The position numbers and the translations under genes were made by a program. From contig JAKSQE010000051.1 of assembly GCA_024404295.1 (NCBI GenBank), positions 1-8,692 of the forward strand: 8,692 bases of DNA, in the 5' to 3' direction. The notes below the pieces were generated by a model. The model was not told the origin of the DNA and made no database searches. It saw only the letters and a program-made list of their open reading frames with translations. Of this stretch, positions 1-5,217 are shown one piece after another; the first letter of the stretch is position 1, and every line of letters starts with the position of its first letter. Origin of the DNA: Oscillibacter sp. Lineage in GTDB: Bacteria; Bacillota; Clostridia; Oscillospirales; Oscillospiraceae.

Positions 1-172
1 TAGCATTTGCCCCTTTCCGGACATCTCTCGCTTCTCAAAGCCTCCCGTCCGCCGGGGGACTTTGAGAAGCGGGAGTGCCAAGGCACTCCGCTTCCTGTTA
101 GATGTAATTTTATTTCAAAATAAAGCGCGAAAGAATGTCCGATCAGAAAATATCGGGGCCATTTGCATTGAC
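1..172. other. Spacer downstream of the pilin gene with two competing hairpins; no supported gene
   Basis: No convincing gene lies here. Two inverted repeats share one arm. Bases 29-40 (cgcttctcaaag) pair perfectly with 60-71 across a 19-base loop. Bases 66-79 pair with 82-94 (13 pairs, one bulged G at 72, loop AA). Because 66-71 belongs to both, only one hairpin can form at a time. Neither is followed by a clear T run on the minus strand, so neither is a standard terminator; this could be a processing or attenuation structure between pilin and a following gene. At the very edge a minus-strand ATG (bases 6-4) is preceded by AAAGGGG with short spacing and might start the next gene, which would lie outside the window. 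That last point is a guess. Confidence 0.4.
29..94. repeat. Two overlapping inverted repeats (mutually exclusive hairpins)
   Basis: Stem A is 29-40 with 60-71 (12 perfect pairs). Stem B is 66-79 with 82-94 (13 pairs plus one bulge). The segment 66-71 (gaagcg) is used by both. The pairing is read directly from the sequence; any regulatory role is inference. Confidence 0.6.
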
Positions 173-514
173 TCACCTTTCCATGATCGGCGTCAACAAA
201 AAAAAAAAAAAAATCAGCACAAAGATCAGCACAAAGCCGATAACGGCATTTTTCAGATGGGCCTTGGCCTTCTCACGCTGCTGAGGCTCCTCCGCCTGGG
301 CAAACTTGACGCCAAGCAGAATGCAATACAGCGCACCCACCGCCACAACGACTGCCATCAGCGGATGCATCAGGCTGTTGATCAGCTCTACGATCGGCGT
401 ATAGACATCCGTAAAATTCGCACCGACAGCGTAGGCGTTGATCATCATCATGGACATCGCAGTCATAACAGCGGCAGCTCTGGCGCAGATTTTCTTTTCG
501 TTTAAGTTTTTCAT
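173..514 (-). CDS. VirB2/TrbC-like type IV secretion pilin subunit, 113 aa
   Basis: This is a small membrane protein with the layout of Gram-positive T4SS pilins. It has a cleavable-looking N-terminal signal (about residues 1-29, ending in NAYA), then a hydrophobic helix near 49-69, a charged cytoplasmic-type loop (KFAQAEEPQQREKAKAHLKN, 70-89) and a second helix near 90-109. The loop followed by AVIGFVLI is typical of VirB2/TrbC-like proteins in Clostridial conjugative elements, where the subunit would line the mating channel; that role is inferred from the family. The start is ATG at 514 because GGAGG lies 7 bases upstream; the longer frame back to 592 lacks a comparable site. It is odd that the coding strand has 16 consecutive T (198-213), giving IFFFFLL near the C-terminus. 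One T fewer would give an immediate stop; one more would open a frame past the window edge. It is the last visible gene of a minus-strand set with 623-1054 and 1051-1608. Confidence 0.72.
   Translation of the reverse strand: MKNLNEKKICARAAAVMTAMSMMMINAYAVGANFTDVYTPIVELINSLMHPLMAVVVAVGALYCILLGVKFAQAEEPQQREKAKAHLKNAVIGFVLIFVLIFFFFLLTPIMER
198..213. repeat. 16-base homopolymer (A on +, T on -) inside the pilin gene
   Basis: Sixteen A residues in a row on the plus strand lie in the last part of the pilin frame. Runs of this length are prone to slippage in replication and transcription and to sequencing error. With 15 T the frame ends after FFFFC; with 16 it ends at PIMER; with 17 it reads without a stop to base 1. 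Confidence 0.9.
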
Positions 515-622
515 AATTTTTTCCTCCATTATCTTTTTTGCTGTGCCGCATCTGCGGCTATGAATACAAATCAAATGCTGAGAAACACCCATCTTGTCAG
601 GATAGGCGGCCGAGAAAACAAC

Positions 623-1054
623 TTACAGCTGTGGCCCTCCTTTGTCTCTGACCGATTTTTTCGGTTGTGGAGTGGCTAAATGTTCCGGCGATTCCTCTCC
701 CACCAGATCACGCAGCAGTTCACCGGTGTGTAAAGCCTGCAGCAGTTCATCTGCCGGCCGGGTAAGCACTTGTACAAAATCCGCATCCTGCAGCAGCAGC
801 TCCACCATTTCCCGTCCGCTCACCGATTGCGGCAGCTCGGTTGTTTGCATAAGCTGACCGACCACGCTCTGCGCCGCCAGACGCTGCAGTTCTCTGTTTG
901 GCGGAGTACCTTTCAGTTCTGCCAAACGCCGTTGTGCAGCGCGGCCCTCTATGAGACACTGTCCACGCATCACTGTACGCTCCACCAGATCATCAGGTGC
1001 CCGCGGTTCCCAAATGGCAGCTGCCACTCTCTTTTTATACATTACCTCATTCAT
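623..1054 (-). CDS. Small soluble protein of unknown function, coupled to the sigma factor gene, 143 aa
   Basis: I do not recognise a named family. The protein is charged and helical-looking, with no signal peptide and no membrane segment. Its N-terminal third contains the stretch APDDLVERTVMRGQCLIEGR (residues 19-38) followed by RRLAEL; the middle has LAAQSVVGQLMQ; the tail is polar (QPKKSVRDKGGPQL). The start is ATG at 1054, which overlaps the sigma gene stop as ATGA and has AGAGG 6 bases upstream, so translation is probably coupled. A longer TTG start at 1060 is possible but less likely. Position directly after an ECF sigma gene would suit an anti-sigma or co-regulator, but the usual membrane or zinc-type anti-sigma signatures are absent, so this is only a contextual guess. 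The pilin gene follows after a spacer of 108 bases. Confidence 0.7.
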   Translation of the reverse strand: MNEVMYKKRVAAAIWEPRAPDDLVERTVMRGQCLIEGRAAQRRLAELKGTPPNRELQRLAAQSVVGQLMQTTELPQSVSGREMVELLLQDADFVQVLTRPADELLQALHTGELLRDLVGEESPEHLATPQPKKSVRDKGGPQL

Positions 1055-1608
1055 AAGCAACCTCTGCTAATCACTTCGTTCCGGGCAGTCCTGTCTGATA
1101 CTTTTTCCGTTGCACCGGACGGATTGTCCTCCATAAAGCGGCGCATCTTTTCACGAGCGCGGGACAAAGACGATTTTACTGTTCCTTCGCTCTGCTGCAG
1201 CAATTCTGAAATCTCCCGTATGGATAGATCCTCCAGATAAAAGAGAGATACTACCTGCCGCTGCTGCTCCGGCAAAGACGCAATCGCGTCCTCCAGCGTC
1301 ATCGCCTCCGGGGTGGGGATTCCTCCATCCTCAGCGGCATCCAACTCGTCGTTCAGTTCAACGTAGGGCTTCCGTTTTGCCAGCAGGTCTTTTGCGCAGT
1401 TGATGGTCACCCGAATCAGCCACGCCTTGCGATGCTCCTCACTTTCAAACTCCCGATCTTTCTTGAAATAGATCAGAAAAACATTTGAAAAGATGTCCTC
1501 CGCATCCGCAAAACGTGCAGTGTACCGATATGCAATTCCGTAAATCATATCCGCGTACATACGGACGACTTCTTCTGCACTCACCTGTAATACCCCGTTT
1601 TTCTTCAA
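1051..1608 (-). CDS. ECF-type sigma-70 family RNA polymerase sigma factor, about 185 aa
   Basis: The protein would direct RNA polymerase to a small set of promoters. Sigma region 2 covers about residues 13-80 (MYADMIYGIAYRYT, DAEDIFSNVFLIYFK, HRKAWLIRVTINCAKDLL). Region 4 covers about 104-158 (LPEQQRQVVSLFYLEDLSIREI, then a helix-turn-helix in QQSEGTVKSSLSRAREKM). Regions 1 and 3 are missing, as expected for the ECF group, and the length is normal. The start is uncertain: the longest frame begins with TTG at 1608 and has no clear ribosome binding site, while GTG at 1584 is preceded by CGGGG 8 bases away and removes only eight residues. Either start keeps region 2 intact. Its stop overlaps the next gene (623-1054) and the pilin gene follows, so it may control this module or other transfer genes of the element. 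The target promoters are not visible. Confidence 0.9.
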   Translation of the reverse strand: MKKNGVLQVSAEEVVRMYADMIYGIAYRYTARFADAEDIFSNVFLIYFKKDREFESEEHRKAWLIRVTINCAKDLLAKRKPYVELNDELDAAEDGGIPTPEAMTLEDAIASLPEQQRQVVSLFYLEDLSIREISELLQQSEGTVKSSLSRAREKMRRFMEDNPSGATEKVSDRTARNEVISRGCL

Positions 1609-2254
1609 ATAGTTGCAGGACTATGTCTTTTCTCTTTCGACAAAAAACGACAATGCTTCGTCAAAAAAAACTTCTCCATCACACCCATGCAAAAAGCCCA
1701 TTGCTTTGCGGAAGCGCAAAAGGGTACAATAGAAGAAAGGGCCGAAATCTCCCATATGTATAATATTTTAGAAATTACGAATAAACACCGAAATTGCTTC
1801 CATCCGCAAGTGCGCTGGAGCACTCCTCCCGTGCAGTTATCCGGGCGAAAGCAGTTCGCCCAGATGATGGAAACGCCTGCTTTCAGTCGCATCGCCACCA
1901 ATCGTTGCGGAAATTTTTTGATTGATACAATTAATACATTTAAAATTCCAAAAATCAGTTCTTTATGCTCCGAAAAAGGCTTTAGCAAATTCTGTGGGGA
2001 TTTTCCTTCAAATGCGACTTTCCAAAAATCATTTTCTAATGTCAATCCCACGAAAAAAGATTGACCCATTTTCTTTCGCATCTTCAACACAACCAGATAT
2101 ACAACGCATGTATACCATGAAAGTTTCCTGTTGAACGCATGTTGAACTACAGAAAAAAGATTGGAAAATATAGAATTATTACAGCAAATATTATTCCTAT
2201 TTTTCCGAATTTTACATAAAACACTGGTTTTTTGAGGACTGACTTTTCCAGTAA
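1609..2254. other. AT-rich stretch without a supported gene, between the sigma gene and the tRNA fragment
   Basis: About 650 bases hold no frame that reads like a real protein. The longest minus-strand frame (2090-1605) has unlikely composition and no domain. Near the sigma gene, TTCGACAAAAAA (1637-1648) and TTCGTCAAAAAAAA (1657-1670) form a spaced direct repeat of about 20 bases that could bind a regulator. Near the junction are short direct repeats (2103-2147, listed separately). I see no clear sigma-A promoter for the sigma factor gene. If the tRNA fragment marks an integration site, this stretch is the terminal, non-coding end of the element. Confidence 0.55.
2103..2147. repeat. Short direct repeats next to the putative attachment site
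   Basis: The 9-mer aacgcatgt occurs at 2103-2111 and 2134-2142. The 8-mer tgttgaac occurs at 2129-2136 and 2140-2147, one helical turn apart. They lie 108-150 bases from the tRNA junction, a usual distance for arm-type integrase binding sites. The repeats are seen directly; the integrase role is inference. Confidence 0.4.
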
Positions 2255-2261
2255 TGACTGG
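2248..2261. other. Inverted repeat spanning the tRNA junction (possible recombination core)
   Basis: ccagt (2248-2252) and actgg (2257-2261) form a perfect 5-base inverted repeat around aatg. Its right half is tRNA sequence from the anticodon arm, and its left half lies in the non-tRNA flank. Tyrosine recombinases that use tRNA genes often have inverted core sites around the anticodon loop, so this may be part of the crossover core. Confidence 0.4.
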
Positions 2262-2302
2262 CAGTCAAGAGGTCAGCGGTTCGATCCCGCTTATCTCCAC
2301 CA
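2255..2302 (+). tRNA. 3' fragment of tRNA-Ala(GGC) with CCA, probable att site
   Basis: The fragment reads as the 3' part of an alanine tRNA. The anticodon loop is CTGGCAG (2258-2264) with anticodon GGC at 2260-2262. It continues with the 3' anticodon strand TCAAG, variable loop AGGTC, T stem AGCGG, T loop TTCGATC, T stem CCGCT, acceptor strand TATCTCC, discriminator A and encoded CCA. The 5' anticodon strand should be CTTGA but reads AATGA, so tRNA identity stops at 2255. No D arm and no GGAGATA-like 5' acceptor strand occur upstream. It therefore cannot fold as a tRNA. The retained terminator just downstream shows the right side is the original tRNA locus. This is the expected remnant when an integrative element enters a tRNA gene at the anticodon loop and supplies a new 3' half at its other end. 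An old deletion of the 5' half is the alternative. Confidence 0.85.
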
Positions 2303-2307
2303 CGAAG

Positions 2308-2346
2308 AAATCCCGAAACCGCATCGGTTTCGGGATTTTTCTTTTT
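2308..2346 (+). terminator. Intrinsic terminator of the tRNA-Ala locus
   Basis: aaatcccgaaacc (2308-2320) pairs perfectly over 13 bases with 2326-2338 across the loop gcatc, followed by ttttctttttg. It begins 5 bases after the CCA end of the tRNA fragment. The A-rich left side means it may also work on the minus strand. Confidence 0.85.
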
Positions 2347-2348
2347 GC

Positions 2349-2388
2349 AAAATAATCCCGCTTTTCGGTGATTCCGAAAAGCGGGATT
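2349..2388 (-). terminator. Intrinsic terminator of the four-repeat lipoprotein gene
   Basis: aatcccgcttttcgg (2354-2368) pairs perfectly over 15 bases with 2374-2388 around a 5-base loop, 16 bases after the minus-strand stop at 2405. On the minus strand it is followed by a T-rich ATTTTG. Its arms share aatcccg/cgggatt with the adjacent tRNA terminator, so the two hairpins separate converging transcripts. Confidence 0.8.
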
Positions 2389-2404
2389 CGTTTCCTTCAC
2401 AGGA

Positions 2405-3955
2405 TTATTGGAACTTAAACTCAGAGGACTGGCACTGCACGCCGCTCAAACTGGTGACATAGTCCACGCCTGCGGCTTCGTTAGCAATGGAAGCACCTCC
2501 GTCCTTCAGAGACATCTTATCGAATACTGCAGGAACACCCACCAGAGTCTTAGTTCCCTGCTCGAACACCACGATAATGTCGTAGTAGTCGGCGGCGCTC
2601 ACGGTTCCTTCCACAACGGCAACACCCTTGACATTCTCTGTCAGCAGGTTAGCACCATCCGCTGCATTGGTACCGGTAGGAACAATCTTTAGGCTGGTAA
2701 CAGCGCCCAACTCTTCCTTATTCTTCAGCGTAAAGCTCACTTTGGCCGTCTTGCCGGAAGTCTCCGCAACAGGTGCGCCGCCTGCGGCAGAAGCAGCCGG
2801 CTCACCGTCCACAAATTTCACGGAGCAGCCACCAACGTTATCGCGCAGAGAGACGGAGTTATTATTCAGCAGATCCAGATCAGAATAGGTCAGCACTGTA
2901 CCATCGGTGAACTTGACTTTGATTTCGTAAGAGTTGGCTCGATCGCGTTCCAACTCCAGATGCAGGTAATCGGTATCTTCTTCATTGTTGACCCAAATAC
3001 CATCCAGAACATTTTTGCCCTGATCAGCAGCACCGGTGGAATAGACATAAGCTTCCTTTGCATCAAGTCCCGTCTTATTCTTGAACACAAAGCGCAGCGT
3101 TACGACAGCCACATCCTCCCCGATGGTTGCAGCGGATGCCACAGGCTTACCGTCGGGTCCAATGGTGGGATCGTTCTTCAGAGATAGTTTACCGTCGCCG
3201 TCCTTCATCGAGACGGAGTTTGCGCTTCTTAGATCCTCACTTGTAAACAGGAGAGAAGTGCCGTCGGTGAAATTGACCATCACGTCGTACACGTCAGCCT
3301 CGGGACGATCAATGGTAATCCACTTGTAATCATCCTCACTCATGTTGTGCGGCCAGACTTCTGTCAAAATATTGTCGCCCTGTGCTTCGGTTGCACCGGA
3401 GGGATAGATGTAAACCTCTTTCGCGTCCTTACCGGACTTGTTCTTAAACATGAAGGCCAGAGTTACCTGCTTACTCTCATCCACCTGAACCTTGGGGAAA
3501 TCACAGGTGATGCCGGCTGCGGTCAGGTCATCCTTCGTAAATTCCACTGCGGCATCGTGCTTAAGAGAGATGGAACCGTCGTCTTTCAGAGAAACAGAGT
3601 TCATAAACTTCAATGCCAAATCAGTGTACACCGTAGTGTTACCATCGGTATCCACCACGGTCAGCTCATAGGTATCAGCCTCCGGACGAGCGATAATCAC
3701 GCGCTTATACTGGGATTTTTCGGTGTTGTTGGGCCAGACCTCGGTCAAAATATTCTCACCCTTTTCGGCAGCGCCGCTGGGATAAATATAGGCCTCTTTC
3801 AAATCGAAACCGGTCTTATTCTTGAATACAAAGGCCAGCGCAATCTCATTGCTTGCTTCCGAAGCAGAGGGATCTTCTTTTTTTGAGGAACCGCAAGCCA
3901 CCAGACTCAAAATCATTGCAAGGGATAACAGGACTGCGAGAAACTTCTTGGCCAT
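2405..3955 (-). CDS. Lipoprotein with four tandem beta-type domains, function unknown, 516 aa
   Basis: This is a surface lipoprotein. It has a charged start, a hydrophobic core and a lipobox LVAC with lipid-accepting Cys21, followed by a Ser/Lys/Glu-rich linker. The rest is four copies of one domain of about 95 residues, at roughly 38-133, 164-261, 285-382 and 404-488. The pattern is FxFKNKTGxDxKEAYIYPSG, then NILTEVWPNN, a RPEADxY(D/E) stretch, FTDGT and NSVSLKD. The first three copies are close; the fourth is divergent (TLKNKEELG, SLKIVPTG, MSLKDG). The short NxTGxxIxxxYxxPSG type of beta domain appears in other secreted bacterial proteins, which suggests binding or scaffolding rather than catalysis; this comparison is from memory and carries no function. 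The start ATG at 3955 has AAAGGAG 9-10 bases upstream. A cre-like palindrome lies 33 bases upstream, so expression may follow carbohydrate supply. It is probably transcribed alone and ends at the hairpin at 2354-2388. Confidence 0.88.
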   Translation of the reverse strand: MAKKFLAVLLSLAMILSLVACGSSKKEDPSASEASNEIALAFVFKNKTGFDLKEAYIYPSGAAEKGENILTEVWPNNTEKSQYKRVIIARPEADTYELTVVDTDGNTTVYTDLALKFMNSVSLKDDGSISLKHDAAVEFTKDDLTAAGITCDFPKVQVDESKQVTLAFMFKNKSGKDAKEVYIYPSGATEAQGDNILTEVWPHNMSEDDYKWITIDRPEADVYDVMVNFTDGTSLLFTSEDLRSANSVSMKDGDGKLSLKNDPTIGPDGKPVASAATIGEDVAVVTLRFVFKNKTGLDAKEAYVYSTGAADQGKNVLDGIWVNNEEDTDYLHLELERDRANSYEIKVKFTDGTVLTYSDLDLLNNNSVSLRDNVGGCSVKFVDGEPAASAAGGAPVAETSGKTAKVSFTLKNKEELGAVTSLKIVPTGTNAADGANLLTENVKGVAVVEGTVSAADYYDIIVVFEQGTKTLVGVPAVFDKMSLKDGGASIANEAAGVDYVTSLSGVQCQSSEFKFQ

Positions 3956-3988
3956 TATGGGACACTCCTTTTTATTTTGGGGATAAAG

Positions 3989-4002
3989 CGTAAACGCTTA
4001 CA
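3989..4002 (-). promoter_or_regulatory. cre-like operator (LacI/CcpA family) upstream of the four-repeat lipoprotein
   Basis: Read on the minus strand it is TGTAAGCGTTTACG, matching the Gram-positive cre pattern TGWAARCGYTWNCW at 13 of 14 positions. A wider perfect palindrome, aagcgt-aa-acgctt, covers 3986-3999. A TATAAC (4014-4009, minus strand) just upstream may be a -10 box, though no good -35 is seen; if so, a bound repressor would cover the transcription start. Motif seen; binding protein inferred. Confidence 0.55.
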
Positions 4003-4135
4003 TTCCTTGTTATACGCTTTCCCCCACAAAAAAGGAAGTGTTTTTTTGCATAGTCCACAATTTTCTCGTAAAATGTAAAAATTTTATGCGCTTTTTTAAC
4101 AAATCCTCTAATCGCAACTTCAAATCACATTCTGT

Positions 4136-4181
4136 CAAAAACAGTCTGAGCGAGAGAAATCTGTCGATTTCCCCCGCTCAG
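4136..4181 (-). terminator. Intrinsic terminator of the 4252-4950 lipoprotein gene
   Basis: ctgagcg (4146-4152) pairs with cgctcag (4175-4181). The inner arms 4156-4160 and 4167-4171 extend the stem after two mismatches. On the minus strand the stem is followed by ACTGTTTTTG. It lies 71 bases after the stop at 4252. Confidence 0.7.
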
Positions 4182-4251
4182 TTCCATTTCAAATTTTTAT
4201 GATTCGCAATACTTCCTCACCCTGTATTCCATCGCAAGGGCTCTTATCTTA

Positions 4252-4950
4252 TCATGAAAATTTAGTCAGTTCCATGGGGGTGATCAGGCTCTCCAACTCC
4301 TGCATCTTCTGCCGAGCCGTATCCTCGTCGATGTGTTCCCACGTTTCTCCTGTAAAAGCGAACCAGGGATCGTCCGGATAGGTCACACTGTCATACTCCA
4401 CCGCATCTATAAACGCCAGTTCCCGATCCGCCGTGCAAAGGTAATAGAAAGATTCCATAGCGCTGCTGGAGCCAATGTTCAAGGCCGCTCCGCCATCGCA
4501 ATGATACCAACGGTTTCGCTCCGCAGATTGGAACAGGCGAACGGCGGTACCAGCCTCCTGCGTATAGAGATCAAGAATCATACTGCCGTAAAAGTCACTG
4601 CTTCCGTTGACACCGATCAGCAACTCGTTCACGTTGTCGCCGTTCAGGTCGGTGATTTCATAGCCAACCGTGGCATCTTCTTCCTGTGCGATCACAGAAG
4701 CCATCGCATTGAGGTTCTTTTCTTCCATCCGGATCCGGTCGTACTGCTCTTTGATTGCTACTTGATACTGCGCAATGATCTCCAGATATGCCTCTGGAAC
4801 CGCCGGTACTTCCGTGGATGGATCCGTCGGAACCTCCGTTTGTTCCGTTTGCTGAATCGGTATCTCCGGCTGATCTGCAGGTGCCTTGGTTCCGCAGGCT
4901 GTGAGCGACAGCGTGATCCCCAGTACCGCGATCCACATTTTCTGTTTCAT
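4252..4950 (-). CDS. Lipoprotein with an FG-GAP/EF-hand-like loop, function unknown, 232 aa
   Basis: The N-terminus is a lipoprotein signal (KQKMWIAVLGITLSLTAC, lipid-accepting Cys19) followed by a Pro/Thr/Glu-rich linker (about 20-52). A helical stretch follows (about 53-90, AYLEIIAQYQVAIKEQYDRI). Residues 101-113 (DLNGDNVNELLIG) have the Asp/Asn spacing of calcium-binding FG-GAP or EF-hand loops and are preceded by YEI. The rest is mixed, with three Trp and many acidic residues (YPDDPWFAFTGETWEHIDED). Clostridia often have lipoproteins of this form, with a single DxNxDxxxEL loop, and their role is not known to me. The start ATG at 4950 is chosen because AGGAG lies 7 bases upstream; a longer frame from 4974 has no such site. 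It is probably monocistronic, with the hairpin at 4146-4181 behind it and the divergent efflux gene on the other side. Confidence 0.85.
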   Translation of the reverse strand: MKQKMWIAVLGITLSLTACGTKAPADQPEIPIQQTEQTEVPTDPSTEVPAVPEAYLEIIAQYQVAIKEQYDRIRMEEKNLNAMASVIAQEEDATVGYEITDLNGDNVNELLIGVNGSSDFYGSMILDLYTQEAGTAVRLFQSAERNRWYHCDGGAALNIGSSSAMESFYYLCTADRELAFIDAVEYDSVTYPDDPWFAFTGETWEHIDEDTARQKMQELESLITPMELTKFS

Positions 4951-5217
4951 CGTTATTCTCCTATTCTGTTCCATCGCTTTTTATATCATTCGTTGTCTAT
5001 TTTCGCTTAGACTCTATGGAAATTATGCCCGACAGCATAAATCCAATGCAGCCGTACGATTTATTAAAACCGACTTTTGCATGCTCGGATCTCTATTCTC
5101 ATTGGAACCGCGTGTTGCTTTTCCACGCTCTACATACTATAATTTATTTTATGATAGTTTTTCCCCTGAAGCCATCAAAATAGCATTGTCATTTTAAGAG
5201 ATTACGAGGAAAGCCCC
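4951..5217. other. Divergent intergenic region between the lipoprotein and efflux genes
   Basis: About 270 bases serve two divergent genes. On the plus strand there is a clear promoter (5115-5143) and a ribosome binding site gagga at 5206-5210, 7 bases from ATG 5218. On the minus strand CATAAT- and TATAAA-like hexamers exist, but none has a convincing -35. No gene or RNA is visible. Confidence 0.6.
5115..5143 (+). promoter_or_regulatory. Sigma-A type promoter for the efflux-acyltransferase operon
   Basis: TTGCTT (5115-5120), a 17-base spacer and a perfect TATAAT (5138-5143). The start of transcription would be near 5150, giving a leader of about 68 bases before ATG 5218. Confidence 0.65.

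Noticed and set aside
62..505. Plus-strand frame of 147 codons opposite the pilin gene
   Set aside because: It is antisense to the pilin with a composition of His/Arg/Lys shadows and no ribosome binding site.
623..1054. Anti-sigma factor call for the 143-residue protein
   Set aside because: Position suits it, but there is no membrane segment, no zinc-binding anti-sigma motif and no recognised domain, so only an unknown function is stated.
1605..2090. Minus-strand frame of 161 codons ending in a TTGA overlap with the sigma gene
   Set aside because: Composition is unlike a real protein (many Cys, Trp and Phe from AT-rich DNA), no domain or signal is visible, and there is no ribosome binding site at the start. 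The overlap with the TTG start is probably chance. Conservation in relatives with codon-like substitution would change this view.
2221..2302. Intact tRNA or intron-containing tRNA at the Ala fragment
   Set aside because: No D arm or matching 5' acceptor strand occurs within several hundred bases upstream, and no intron-like core is visible, so a fragment is the simpler reading.
2212..2400. Minus-strand frame containing the string RDRTADLLTAS
   Set aside because: This string is the well known false protein produced by reading the antisense of a tRNA gene. It supports the tRNA call but not a gene.
3347..3886. Plus-strand frame of 179 codons opposite the repeat lipoprotein
   Set aside because: It is open only because it mirrors the repeats; it has no start site and no recognisable protein feature.
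4333..5010. Plus-strand frame of 225 codons opposite the 4252-4950 lipoprotein
   Set aside because: It is a shadow of a gene with clear signal peptide and ribosome binding site on the other strand.
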